From positions 1,396,010 to 1,460,009 of the forward strand of contig NC_021692.1 of NCBI RefSeq assembly GCF_000247815.1: a DNA stretch of 64,000 bases, read 5' to 3'. The notes under the pieces were generated by a model. The model made no database searches and had not been told where the DNA came from. It worked only from the letters and a program-made list of their open reading frames with translations. Below, one piece after another: positions 14,067-26,000 of this stretch. A program made the translations under genes and the position numbers. Position 1 is the first letter of the stretch; the number at the start of each line of letters is the position of its first letter. The stretch comes from Ficedula albicollis (lineage: Eukaryota > Chordata > Aves > Passeriformes > Muscicapidae).

Positions 14067-15349
14067 TTTTTCAAGGACAAGATGGAAATGAGAAAGATTC
14101 TGAGAAAAAATCAGTCTTCAATGTGCTGTTGTGTGAAGAGAGCCTGTGGGGCTGAGTGGAGACTCGGCCCAGGGACTCTGTCACACAGATGAGGAATTTC
14201 AAAGATTGTTGTTGACTTCTGAGGTCACCACTCAAATTCTGAGTGTGCTGGGGGACCAACAGAAACACTGGCATCAGCAAGAGCATCAACCACAGGAGCA
14301 TTCCCTGCTAGCTTCCCCCAGTTCTAACCAGGCTGCTAATTTTGTTTTTTCCTGACGAGAGCCCCTTCATCAGAGCACCAGCAATGTCACAGGATGGCCA
14401 ATGTCACCGGTGTGGCCGTGAGCACTTGGCACACACCAGGTCCTGCTGTGAGGGTCTCCAGGGTGGCTGCTGCCCTTACAGGCAGCTCTGTGCTCACCAT
14501 TCACCCTCTGCTCCTCTCAGGCTGGCTCTGCCAGCCCCTCTCCCACACCTTGAGTTCAAACATTCCTCTCTTCTTTTTCTTCCTCCTCCCTTTCACCCTC
14601 CATTGATGGAACCCCCAGTATTTACTGGATTAGTGTGCTTGTTTCAAGCGTTCCTTTATTCTGAGAGGGCTCCAGGGGCCACTCTTGCAGCTGGTCACAG
14701 TGTCACAGCGACACCTCAGCACTCAGTGACTCAATCCCATCACAGGAACTGTCTGATGTGCCCTGCCCTTGCGTGAGGGGTAATTGCTGATTGCACCCAT
14801 GACTATCTCGAGCATTTGTTTCCTGCACCAGGGAGCCCTGGGTGGCTTCCAGGACATGCAGCATGGCCTGGCTTGCTTCCATCCTGCTCCTGTTCCAGGC
14901 TGTTGGAGCCACAGATTAAACCCCAGCTGCACTTCAGCAGGAGCACGCTGTGCTGCCCCGCGCCCCCTGTGCCTGTGGATCTCCACCATAGCTGTTGGTT
15001 CAGGTTCTTTCTCTTCCCACTTCCTCAGGGGCTTCTGCACACTCTGAACCTGCTCCTGCCCTGTGAGCCCTGAGCTCACGTCCCACACAAGCTCTTGGTC
15101 TCTGCCAGCAGCTCCCACGGCAGGGGATCCCTCTGGAGAACATCCCAAGAACCCCACAGGAGCCTCACTCTTTGTTTCAGACATGAGTGGGGTGTCAGGA
15201 AAGATGGATGTTACCTGAACATTCAAGCACGTGCAAGAAAAGGGTAAGGAGAATAATCCTGATGTGGAAACCACTGACTCCTGCATGAATTAAATCCTCT
15301 CCCATGTATAGGACGAAGGCGAGTGGATTCTCACTGACAGAGAGAAGGG

Positions 15350-15585
15350 TTAGGTGAGATATTGGGCAGGAATTCCTGGCTGGGAGGGTGGGCAGGCCCT
15401 GGCACAGGGTGCCCAGAGCAGCTCTGGCTGTCCCTGGATCCCTGGCAGTGTCCAAGGCCAGGCTGGACAGGGCTGGGAGCAGCCTGGGTCAGTGGAAAGT
15501 GTCCCTGCCATGGCAGGGGGTTGGACAGGATGAGCTCTAAGGTCCCTTCCCACCAAAACTATTCCATGTGGTGTGATTCTCTAGA
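15350..15585 (+). mobile_element. CR1 3' fragment
   Basis: GCCCTGGCACAGGGTGCCCA, GGCCAGGCTGGACAGGGCTG, CCATGGCAGGGGGTTGGAC, AAGGTCCCTTCCCACC. Confidence 0.93.
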
Positions 15586-17025
15586 TTGTTCAGTGTTGGC
15601 TGTGACTGTCCAGGAAGGCTGACATCCTGGGAGCCATCCCAAAATCTGTGCACATCCTTTTTGGGGACATCTCCCATGTCTGGATTCACTGCCATGGCAA
15701 ACAGTAGCCATTACCCTGATGAAGTCCAGCCCCCCCTGACTCTCACAATTCAGCCAGGACATACCAGCAGATACAGACTTCATGTAGCACCAGATGGCAC
15801 AGGGAAGGGCCAGACTGAGAGCTGACATCTTCCTGTCTTCTGGACAAATGAAAGGGAAACTGGAGGCTCCTTTTATTTCCTTATTTCTGTATTTTTTCAT
15901 GTTTGTCACTCTCCAAAGCCCCTTGATTGCTCTTTTCCACACCTCCCCCAGCTAAGTCTTTCTAGACTTGTGCAGTCCCCAAATGCCCTTCCCCTGTGTC
16001 CCACAACGTGTCCCACCCTCCAGCCAGTAACTCCCACCAGTGTGTGAGGTGTTCCAGAGACACTTTATGCCCCTATTTGTCCCAGATTTCCTGGCAGGCA
16101 CCAGGGAACACGAATGGTGTTCAGTGATCAGAGGCTTTTCTGCATCCTCTCAAGGAGGGAGAAGCAGGGTGCAGTGTGACCCGGAGTGACACTCCCGAGG
16201 GGGTTCATCTCTTACAATAAACACAATGCCAGCAGGTTTTTGGGAGTGATGGGGCTGAACCCAAACCAACAGCAGCCAAACACTCTGGCCAAGAGAACTG
16301 GCACTGGAATGGTGAAGATTTCCCCAGATTTACTGGGAACTGTGGCAGCTTTGTCCCACAGATTGTGGGAAACAGCTTATTTGTCACCCTGGAACTGACC
16401 TGCCCTTCCCAGCAAAGCTCATTTCTCCCAGTTTGGGGGCTGCAGGGCACAACATTTTCCAACTGCCTCTTTGGGAGCACTTTGCTCCCATCTTTCACGT
16501 TTTCGATTTAACCAACTGCTTTTCTTACATCTTCATCAGTAGATCCGATAATTAGCTGAAAGTGATTGGAATTTGTGGCTGGACATTTTTATATTCTGCT
16601 CCCTGTTGTGCTCATTCCCTGCCCCTGCTGACTCCTCTCCTCCCATGTTCTTCCACAACCTTTTGCCAGCAGGATGCTCTCACATCTCACCCACGGTGCT
16701 CAGGTGGAGTTGAAATTAAACGAAATGTGCCTGCCCATCCCTAGCAGAAATATCACCTCTTGGAGGGATAAATTGGGAACTAAACAGGAGCTGCTGCCAG
16801 GCAGAGCTGGCACCAACCCACAATGCTGATAATTGGGTTGGAATTGGGAATGGCTGCCAGGGGAGGCTCAGCACCTGCCCAGAGCAGTTACAGCCAGACC
16901 TTGAGTGGGGAGCAGGGGGAGAAGATATTCACCCTGTGCTGTGGCACCTGGGCTGGAGGGAACAGAGTGGGAATGAGGGAGAAGTGCAGTAATTCTGAGA
17001 GACAGACACTGCAAGGATCCCAGGA

Positions 17026-17105
17026 TCAATTAGGTTGGAGAAGAGACCATTGAGTCCAACCTATGACCTGAGACCACCCATGGCACTGAGAAGGACTGTG
17101 TGACG
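17026..17105 (-). mobile_element. Short CR1 fragment
   Basis: AATTAGGTTGGAGAAGAGAC, ATTGAGTCCAACCTATGACC. Confidence 0.75.
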
Positions 17106-17140
17106 TCCCTGTGAGAGGGTGCATGGCACAGGTCACTTCA

Positions 17141-17535
17141 GGCTTGCAAGAAGTTTGGGGGAGCAGCAGGACTGTCCTGATGTGTAAGGGTGATAATCTT
17201 TGTGTCTTGGCTTGGGGTGAATGCCCAGAAAATGCCATGAAGCCAGGAACCTCTGTGTGTGCAATGGGCAGGTCTGGGAGACTCCCAGTGTCCATGGTAA
17301 ATAATTAGGCTTGTGCAATGGGCAGGTCTGGGAGACTCCCAGTCTATGGTAAATAATTAGACCCAGGCTTGCAAGAAGTTTGGGGGAGCAGCAGGACTGT
17401 CCTGATGTGTAAGGGTGATAATCTTTGTGTCTTGGCTTGGGGTGAATGCCCAGAAAATGCCATGAAGCCAGGAACCTCTGTGTGTGCAATGGGCAGGTCT
17501 GGGAGACTCCCAGTGTCCATGGTAAATAATTAGGC
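17141..17535 (+). repeat. 225-bp tandem duplication with an inner partial copy
   Basis: GGCTTGCAAGAAGTTTGGGG starts at 17141 and 17366. The unit runs to GTAAATAATTAGGC at 17310 and 17535. The 17311-17362 stretch is a further copy of the unit's 3' end with a small deletion. Confidence 0.95.
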
Positions 17536-20375
17536 TCTTAATTACAGGTTGCATACACCATGTCAGTGATAGCTGGTGACTATACTTGAGCTATGCTGTA
17601 TTCCCACACTTCCTGTTTGTATCTGCAAAATCCTGCCCGGGGGGAAAGGGATTTTTCCCCCCCTGTTTTTATGTCTTTGAGTGTTTCTGGGCATGAAACA
17701 TCAATTTACTTTTATTGTTTTCTCATAATTTTTGGTCAACTTGGCTAGTGCTGTAATATAACTGTATTTCAACTCTGTGCAGTAATTCCACCAGGACCAT
17801 TAAAATAATTGTTGGTCATTAGCCAAGAGGGGCTGGGGTGGGTGTGCCAGAGCACAGCATGTTGAGGAAAAAGCACTTTTCAGGATAAGGAGTGGATAAT
17901 GTGAATCTGGGGATAGGCTCTGGAGGAAAGGGATGAAAGGTGAGGGCTCCATGGGCTGGAGTGACCAGAGACAGGGAGCTTGGAGCAGTGAGGGCTGGGG
18001 ATGAACGGGGCACAACTGCAAAGGGAATGGGAGAAAAGTCCTCGCGAATGAGGTGTAGCTGCAAGAGAGAACGGGAGCACAGCCATCCCTTTCTGCATAT
18101 CAATGTCGGTGTGAGCCTCACCCGAGCTGACACCGCCGAAGGCAGAGCCCTTCCAGAGGAGAAGAGATTGCCACAACTGATATGGTGCTAGAACAGGACC
18201 ACAACAAGCACCACCTTGTTTTGTTTTGAGCTATTAACCTGTGAACCTCTTGTCTTCAGGGCAGTGGTGATGAGCAAGGTGAGAACTTTCCTTACCTGAG
18301 AGCAGATTCTGGAAGTGTTTCCCTTCCAGCTGAAGAGATGCTCATGGCAGCAGGGCCTGGGTCCAGCTGGGGGCTGGGGATGTGTAGAGTGTGATTCATC
18401 AATTTATTCCAATTATACCCTTTGACCTGAGATGAATCCACTGACTGGAGTCATTCAAACTCACTGAGAAAGCAGTTCAAAGGGTTCAAAGTTCTGAGAT
18501 GTAGGTGTTTGTATTTTTCCAGATTATTCTCATTCTTAGTGGTCCACAGTCTTTTAACTTGTAGAGTAACTAGACTGTTATAATATTATGTGGTTTCATT
18601 AGTGCTCCTTAGGGCAGAATTTGCTCTCTTAAACCAATAAAGTAAGTTTTGTTCTTGTCTGTTTTGGATGCTGGGAATGTTAATGAAGCATTTTCTATTT
18701 GTTTGGTTCCCTGATGAGTAATTCTAAAAACATCTTTAAGCACTGTGTTTCTATAGGCTGTTGCAGACACGTTGAGTCACTTTTTAAAGCACAGATTCAG
18801 TGAAAAGTGAGCAGATGGGCAGATTTTGCATGTTTGTTGTACGGATTGTGGAGCCAGTCTCTGACATGGGTGAAATTACAGTGGGATATTTTTAAATTCA
18901 GCAGCAAGTGTACACAAAGCTCAAACATTATTCGTAGTGGTTACTTGGATTCTGTAAAAGTTCAAGTAAAAAAAAAAAAGTAAATTTACAAACAGCTGTT
19001 AAAGCTGGTGTAAAACACCTGCTAATTGAGTCAGGTCACCTCCCTCTCCCTCCTCCTAATGACAGAGCTGGTTCTGCTCTTCTCAGGATGCTGCTGTGGC
19101 ACAAAGTGACAGAAAGAAGTTTGGACTCAGGGGTGTGACCCTGTCTGCTCTCCATGACTGACTGGACCACCCCAGAACTCCAGCTTGTCCTGTCTGCCAT
19201 GCACGGCCTCTCCCAAACCCTCTGCACAGATCTTTCCAAGTCCCCTTTCCCCCTCTGTATCAGGGAAAGGTTCTTCTGCCCACCCTGAGCTCTTGTTCTC
19301 CCTCCCAGGGTGAGCCAGGCTTTGGTGAGATGAGCTTTGCTGCAGCTCAGGAAATGAGTTTGGCTCAGGAGTGGCAAAGAACATAATTTGCTGTTAATGA
19401 GAATGAATTAGAGCCCCCAAAATGTTGGTGAACAGGTGTGAGGGTGATTCACTAGAAAAGACTTCTGATGGAAAACTAAAATACCTCCAGGTCTCCATCA
19501 CACAGTGTGGTGTTACCTCCTGGCCAATAAGTGACATGGGATATAAATCCTAATTTTTCTTGGAAGCTTTTGAGAGCAAACAATCACTTCTTTTATTTCA
19601 AATCAAGAAGGACAGCCCCACACAGAACCAGAATTACTCCAGGATCTTGCAATCAGACATCACATCCTTGGCTGTGTCAGGAACGTCATGGCAGTGATAT
19701 TGCCCTCAGGAAATCAGCACCAAATGTGCCTGAGCTCATCCCTCTGAGCATGAGCATGACCACACAGGACAGTGGCATTTCCACAGGTTTTATTGCTGTT
19801 GCTATGGCCCAGACTAAATGCTTGAACATACAGTGACGTACAAGGTATGGGATGTGATCATCTACAAAGTCCAGAGGAAACCAACACTGCAGCAGCTCTG
19901 TAAGGCAAGGTTTGCATGGTTCCATGTGCTGATCAGGGAACTGAAATTAAAAAGGCAGGGAATTTCTGGGTATTCAGTGATGGTCTCTATGCAAAACTGA
20001 AGCTGAAGGACAGCTCACAGAGTGAAAACACTGAGAGAACCAGAGACAAGGGAGCAGAGAGGGTTTTTTTCTCATCCTCTCTGAGGCATATCCACATCCA
20101 AGGGTCTGTGTGGACCAGCAGCAGCAGCAGGATATTGCTCTGCAGTGAACATGCACTTTGATTGTACAATTTTCTATAAGCCCTTGTGCAGTGCCCCTGC
20201 CACACTTCCCTTTGGGTTTCATTGCTGTGCAGCCTCTGCCATGCCCTGCAGTTTGGATATTCACTTCAAGGTCACAGTTATCCTGCCCTTCCCCTCTGCT
20301 TGCTTATATTTCAGCTCCACCCGGGGCTGAAACCACAATATCCCCTAATTTGGAAGAGGCATTGAGGAGCCAGGA

Positions 20376-20570
20376 CTGTGCATTTGTGATGGTCCTGTCT
20401 GCCCTCGTGTCTGACACTGCCCCCATCACAGTGAGACTCTTCTGGCCATTGACAGCACAGAATCACTGATTCACTGAGATTGGAACAGACCTTCAGGGTC
20501 ATCGAGTCCAGCTGATCCTCCAGCACTGCCAGGGCCACCACTAGACATGACCCCAGGTGCCACATTCCCA
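20376..20570 (+). repeat. 195-bp duplicate, copy 1
   Basis: 194 of 195 bases match 23653-23847 (one difference, at 20548). It includes ~80 bp outside the CR1 consensus plus the first ~110 bp of a minus CR1. Confidence 0.95.
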
Positions 20571-21100
20571 CATCTTTTGAACACCTCCAGAGATGGTGGC
20601 TCTACCACTGCCCTGTTCCAAAGCCTGAACACTCTTTCTGAGAAAAAAACTTCCCAAGATTCAACCTCAACTTCCCTTGGTGCAAGTGGGGCTGTTTCCT
20701 CTTGTAGTGTCCCTTGTTCCCCAGGAGCAGAGCTCGACCTCCCCCTCGCTGCCCTCTCCTGTCAGGGAGTTGTGCAGAGCCAGAAGATCCCTCCTGAGCC
20801 TCCTTTTCCCAGCTCCCTCAGCTGCTCCTGGTGCCCCAGACCCTTTCCCAGCTCCATTCCCTTCTCTGGACATGCACCAACCCCTCAATGTCTTTCCTGC
20901 CATGAGGAGCCCAGAACTGACCCAGGATTTGAGGCGGGGCCTCCCCAGTGCCCAGCACAGGGGACAGTCACTGTCCTGGCCCTGTGTCACACCTTGGCTG
21001 GGACTGCCCAGGTGCTGTTGCCTTTCTTGGCACACCTGTGCTCATGTTCAGCCACTGCCACCAGCACCTCCAGGGCCTTTTTTTTTTTCATAACAAAATG
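20459..21100 (-). mobile_element. CR1, ~640 bp
   Basis: CACAGAATCACTGATTCACT, CATCGAGTCCAGCTGATCCT, GAGATGGTGGCTCTACCACT, TGTCAGGGAGTTGTGCAGAG, then deeper CR1 sequence to a T-run at 21079-21088. Among the longest CR1 copies in the window. Confidence 0.93.
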
Positions 21101-21990
21101 CACCAGTGGCTCTGTAGGTGCAGGGGCACTGTCCCCAAGGTGGTTTTCCCCGGGCTGATGCACTTCCCTCAGCATCTTCTCTCCCAGCTGTAGAAACACA
21201 GTGGGTACATTTGCATCCAGACATCCTGCCCAAAACATACAGAAAGGTTCCTGTGCATTCCTGGATTTCCACACCATGCTCACACACTCTCCTGGATACT
21301 GAGATGGTCACAGAGCTGGGTCCAGCTGGAACATCCCACCTCATGTTCCTGTGCCCCTGCTCCCAGAAGAACTTCAGCTTCTACACTGCTCCAACACCCT
21401 TTGAAGGACCAGACAAGAAGTCAAGACAGGACCACACTGCTCTGCACTTTTCAAAGTTTATGATCCAGGAAAGAGACAGACCCTTACCTCCCAGGAATCC
21501 CAAGCAGGGCCTGGTGTCAGACTGGTGCCATTTTAAGCTTTTGGCAAACTCAGGTAAGGGATCTGGTTTGTGATAGACAAGCTCTTGAAAAGTCCTGGAC
21601 TGATAAAGAGACATTTTCTGAGAGACCCAGGGAATTCTCAGCCCTTTGTTGATAGCAGTTGATCACCACAGTGGTCATCAAACAGACAGTATAAGAGTGG
21701 ACACTTCAATGCTCTGCTTTTTTTTATGGCATCCAAACACATCCACGCAGCACACTCCCACTTCTTTTTCCTGCAGGTACGTCCAGGTGCCAGCTGGCCT
21801 GTTGTGCACTGCTGGGGGCCAGTGACAAGTCAACAAAGCCTTCTCAAAAACGGGAAGGATTTGTTTGGCAAAAGAGTCATTTGCCTCCGTCCCTCCCTTT
21901 CGAACGGCATCCCCGCAGCCGCAGGGGCAGGAGGGTCTGGTAAGACCCAGAGTGGAGGCAGCTCCCGGGGGGGCGGGAGGAGCGGGGGGC
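21101..21990. other. Downstream flank and probable 3' UTR of LACTBL1
   Basis: The first few hundred bases below 21991 should be the 3' UTR on the minus strand. No AATAAA or ATTAAA is present on that strand here, only CATAAA at 21728-21723. The rest shows nothing recognisable. Confidence 0.5.
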
Positions 21991-22801
21991 TCAGCTGTAG
22001 AACACGGGCTTGCGCAGGACACGCACCACATTGTAGGTGTTCAGCCCCGGCGCGTCAAAGCCCGGGGACAATCCCTGGCGGTCGAAGGGGTAGAAGTTGA
22101 AGAGCTGCCCGTTCTGCGTCTCCAGCGAGATGGAGGCAGAGCCCAGGTGCAGAACACACGGGAACTCCTTGTCAAAAACCACTTGGAAAACGCGATCTTC
22201 CAGGTGGTGGAGCTTGATCGTCCGGTACTTTTCGGGGATCAGCTGCTCCACGTGAGGCCCAAACTGCTGCATGATCAGCACCCCGCCAATTCCAACTTTG
22301 ATCTCGTAGAAAGTCAGGTTGGAATAGGTGTAGTAGCCAACGTAAGGGATTGGGTTTGGAGGAGGAACCAAGCTTTTGTCGGCCTCCCTGAACGCTGTCT
22401 CCATGGCAGGGATGAGATACTCGTAAGTCTGGCTCACAATGTCCCCGCCCTGGGGTCTGGGCCCTGCCATCAGCACGATGAAGCTCAGGCGGAGCTTGGG
22501 GACGAGGGAGAAGGTTGCTGAGTACCCATCAAGGTCCCCATCCTTCCTGATGACATCGTATCCCAGCTGCTCGTTAATCTCCCAGGGCGTGCCTGTCTTG
22601 TTAGCGAAATATTCGACAGAGCACTTGAAGAGGGGCGTCAGCATCGTCTTCACCGTGTCGGGCTCCAGCAGCCGGCGGTGGTAGGTGCCCAGGAACACCA
22701 TGGCCAGCTTGGCCAGGTCGGCAGCCGTGGAGTACATCTGCCCAGAGGGCCGGTACCAGCCCAGGTCGTAGAGCGGGGCCGGCTGCCGGCTGCCGCAGAA
22801 G

Positions 22802-22852
<51 letters not shown>

Positions 22853-23031
22853 TGCCGTAGAAGCCCACGGCCATCTGGGCGCGCACGGGCGCCGTCATGT
22901 CGAAGCCGGTGTCCTCCATGCCCAGGCGCTCCAGGATGTGCTCCGAGATCCAGCGCTGGTACTGCCCGTCGGCGGCGTGCTCGGCCAGCACGTGGGCCAG
23001 CAGGGAGAAGGCCAGGTTGCTGTAGTGGCAT
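21991..23031 (-). CDS. LACTBL1: LACTBL1 coding exon 6 (terminal): YSN motif, C-terminal domain, interrupted by poly-C
   Basis: After the acceptor CCTTCCCAG the joined codon gives Arg243, then CHYSNLAFSLLAHVLAEHAA with Y246-S-N248 of the YxN motif. The frame reads to AVGFYG at about 22856 and then meets 51 C (22802-22852). Beyond it the homologous sequence (PAPLYDLGWYRPSGQMYSTA) continues in another frame, so the tract length is wrong by 1 modulo 3 (49 or 52 would fit). The motif KDGDLDGYSATFSLVPKL is the third active-site region, and the exon ends KPVFYS then TGA. The exon is far more GC-rich than its surroundings. Confidence 0.88.
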
Positions 23032-26000
23032 CTGGGAAGGAACAGGAATAAATTGGGTGTTGCAGCGTGTTTCTTGTTGATGGTGTGTGTGGGGGTTGTA
23101 TTGTTGGTTGGACGGTGGCTGGACAGACTCAGGAGCTCTCTATTTTCTACTCTTCAGGTTTGTAGTTTATTATAAGGGTGTGGGTGTAAGAGAGAGTGTA
23201 GAGCATGGAGAGTAAGAGAGTAAGAGAGGTAAGAGAGTAAGAGAAGGGCGTAAGAGAGTAAGAGGTAAAAGGTAAGAGAGCGATTTCCTACAATAAGCAT
23301 TCTTCTATAATAAATATTCTAATTTCCATTAACCAATCTAATACAATATACTAATTTCCTAATATTTGCATGCAACCTATAGGAACTACTAAATTACCAT
23401 GTTTTATGGCTTTCTTATGTGTAACCCTTATCTTCAGACCTTTCCTGCCCAGCTTGGGACAGGATGTCTGTTGGTTCTTTGGTGTTTGTGGCATTTGGTA
23501 TCATCTAAACAAAGGAAGAGGCCTCAAACCTTCACATGACTGTTTTCAGCCTCTATGTCAAAATATGCTAACATCTCTATTTCATCTGTTGTTTCAGAAC
23601 TACTTGCTAGGCACTCATATGATTTTTCTATTTCCTTCCCAACAGGTATGTTCTGTGCATTTGTGATGGTCCTGTCTGCCCTCGTGTCTGACACTGCCCC
23701 CATCACAGTGAGACTCTTCTGGCCATTGACAGCACAGAATCACTGATTCACTGAGATTGGAACAGACCTTCAGGGTCATCGAGTCCAGCTGATCCTCCAG
23801 CACTGCCAGGGCCACCACTAGACACGACCCCAGGTGCCACATTCCCATGGCACACGGTTTGGTCCAAATTATTGCCTCCCACCCACCTGGTCAATCTGCC
23901 CTGAATTCCCTGTCGATCCTACCTTGTGCCTACCCCCTGCTTGGCCTTGCCCCTCGGAAATCCCCTAAAACTAGACTTTTCATTAGTCCATGTGGCCCAA
24001 TTTCCCCCCCAGCTCCCTCACCGGATGATACTTTTGTGAACCCTGCCTTTTACCCCTCCCCAGTATTTCTCTGATTTGCTGATGATTTGTATCCTCTCCA
24101 TGAACCTCCCCAAAATTTCATCTGTTGCACACTCGCATTTTTTGTCTTTTGCCCCCAAATTCCCCGGAGTAATAAAATCCCTTTCAATCCTATGCAAAAG
24201 AGCTCTCCCTCCTCCTTGCCTCCTCAGAGCAGAGACTGACAGCCAAAGAGGCCGTGGAGGAATTGCTTGACTGTTTTCAGCCTCTATGTCAAAATATGCT
24301 AACATCTCTATTTCATCTGTTGTTTCAGAACTACTTGCTAGGCACTCATATGATTTTTCTATTTCCTTGCCATTGTGGCAGAGCCAGTGCAGCTCCAGCC
24401 AATGCACCAATTGGGATCAGCTGTCCATCAGTGATATGCAAAATCAGTGGCTGTGTCTCTCTTTTTTAGGGAAAAATTCACATTTTATGGAATGACAGAT
24501 GAAGGGGAGACAGAGAAAAGCTTCATGTTGTTGCCATGATTTGTTGTTAAATTGAGAAAGAGTAATGTTTTACGGGAACATCAGCAGAGCTGTTCAACCC
24601 TGATGTGCAGAAAGAACTGAAGATGGAAAAGAAACATCTCTATATTTGCATAGCCTGACTTGCTGTTTCTAATTGTTCACCATCCATTCTTTTTAAGAGC
24701 AGCATGGAGAGTTCCAGGTGCTCACCTTAAAGGTCTCAAAATCCCGGGTAAACCTCTTTGGGGATTTGCCATTGGATAATCACTTAGATACCTAAGCTAC
24801 CTTAAGATGGTAAAAGCACTTAAAGAGCACTTAAAAGCCCACAAAGCAGCATCCAGCAATGTGGATTCATTAAAGAAACCTGAGTACTCCAGTCCTTAAT
24901 AACCATGAAGTGATTGAAGTCTTCACACTTGAATGAAGTTTAATGGCATGAAGATATGAAGGGGCATTTTTTAAAAATACATTTTCAAAATTAATTATAT
25001 TTTCAACCCATTTTATTTTCAACAGTTTTAATTGTGTGAAGCCACACATCTCATTGAGACCTATTTCGATCATAAATTTGGTACCACTTCGACCTTTTCC
25101 AGCCCATTTAGTTGAATAAAAGCATGGTGAGCATACGTAGTCTTACCCTAAGAATAATCACATTCTGTATGCAAAACCCTGTATCTGAAACCGGGATGAA
25201 TTTCAACATAGAAAAATATGTTCAAACATCTGTATCAGTGAATGGGAAGGTCCTTTGGGAAGAATGATATGTTAGCTGGGAAGCACAAGCAGGAACAAGG
25301 AGAGAGAGTGAAAACTCTCAACATATCAACTAACAAGGCATTGAGAGACTATGGGGGGATGTCCTTATTTATCTTCATGGGCATGATAAAATAAAAATAC
25401 CAATAGAGATAAGTTACAATAAAGATATAAAAATAACAAAGAAGATGATGATACTAAAATCCTAAAATCCTTTAAGGAATGTCTGTTGTAGCCTCCTACA
25501 CGATGTGGGATGGAACAAACACAAGTGACTGGTAGATCCTCAGCCATCCTGGGTAAATTATTTCAGACTGTAACTAATTACCAAACAATTTTGCAGTCTT
25601 AGAAAGTTTCTTCCCAGTTAGGGGAAGTTCCTTCCCAGTTAGTTTGAATCCTTTCCCTCATCTGCTGTCCACAGGATCCTGTTGAAGGCTGTGGGGAAGT
25701 GTCCAAGGCCAGATTGGACAGGCTTGGAGCAACCTGGGATAGTGGGAGGTGTCCCTGCCCATGGCAGAGGGGTGGAAAAAGATGATCTTTAAGGTCCCTT
25801 CCAACCCAAATCAGTCTGGGATTCTATGATTCCATGATATTTTTGAGTGTTTGAAACCCAGGTAACAGGCTACAGAAATTGAAACAAGCATTCATAGACT
25901 TTTTAGATAATTTAGAGACACACAACTTGCCACGGACATGATTTTAACCAAAACCTGTGATTTAAAATGTTTAAATTAAAGTGCCTTTCCACTTTTGAAA

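Larger units (their letters stand above)
12071..20375. other. Intergenic, mostly unique
   Basis: Contains three CR1 fragments and two tandem duplications, listed separately. The rest, including 17560-20370, is unique-looking noncoding sequence with no exon that I can support. Confidence 0.7.

Noticed and set aside
22802..22852. A biological G-quadruplex or i-motif element
   Set aside because: A run of 51 C inside a conserved exon that breaks the frame, alongside five other such runs, is better explained as artefact.
23160..24410. A complete endogenous retrovirus in intron 5
   Set aside because: I could not define LTR pairs, a primer-binding site or recognisable retroviral genes; only scraps and duplicates are visible.
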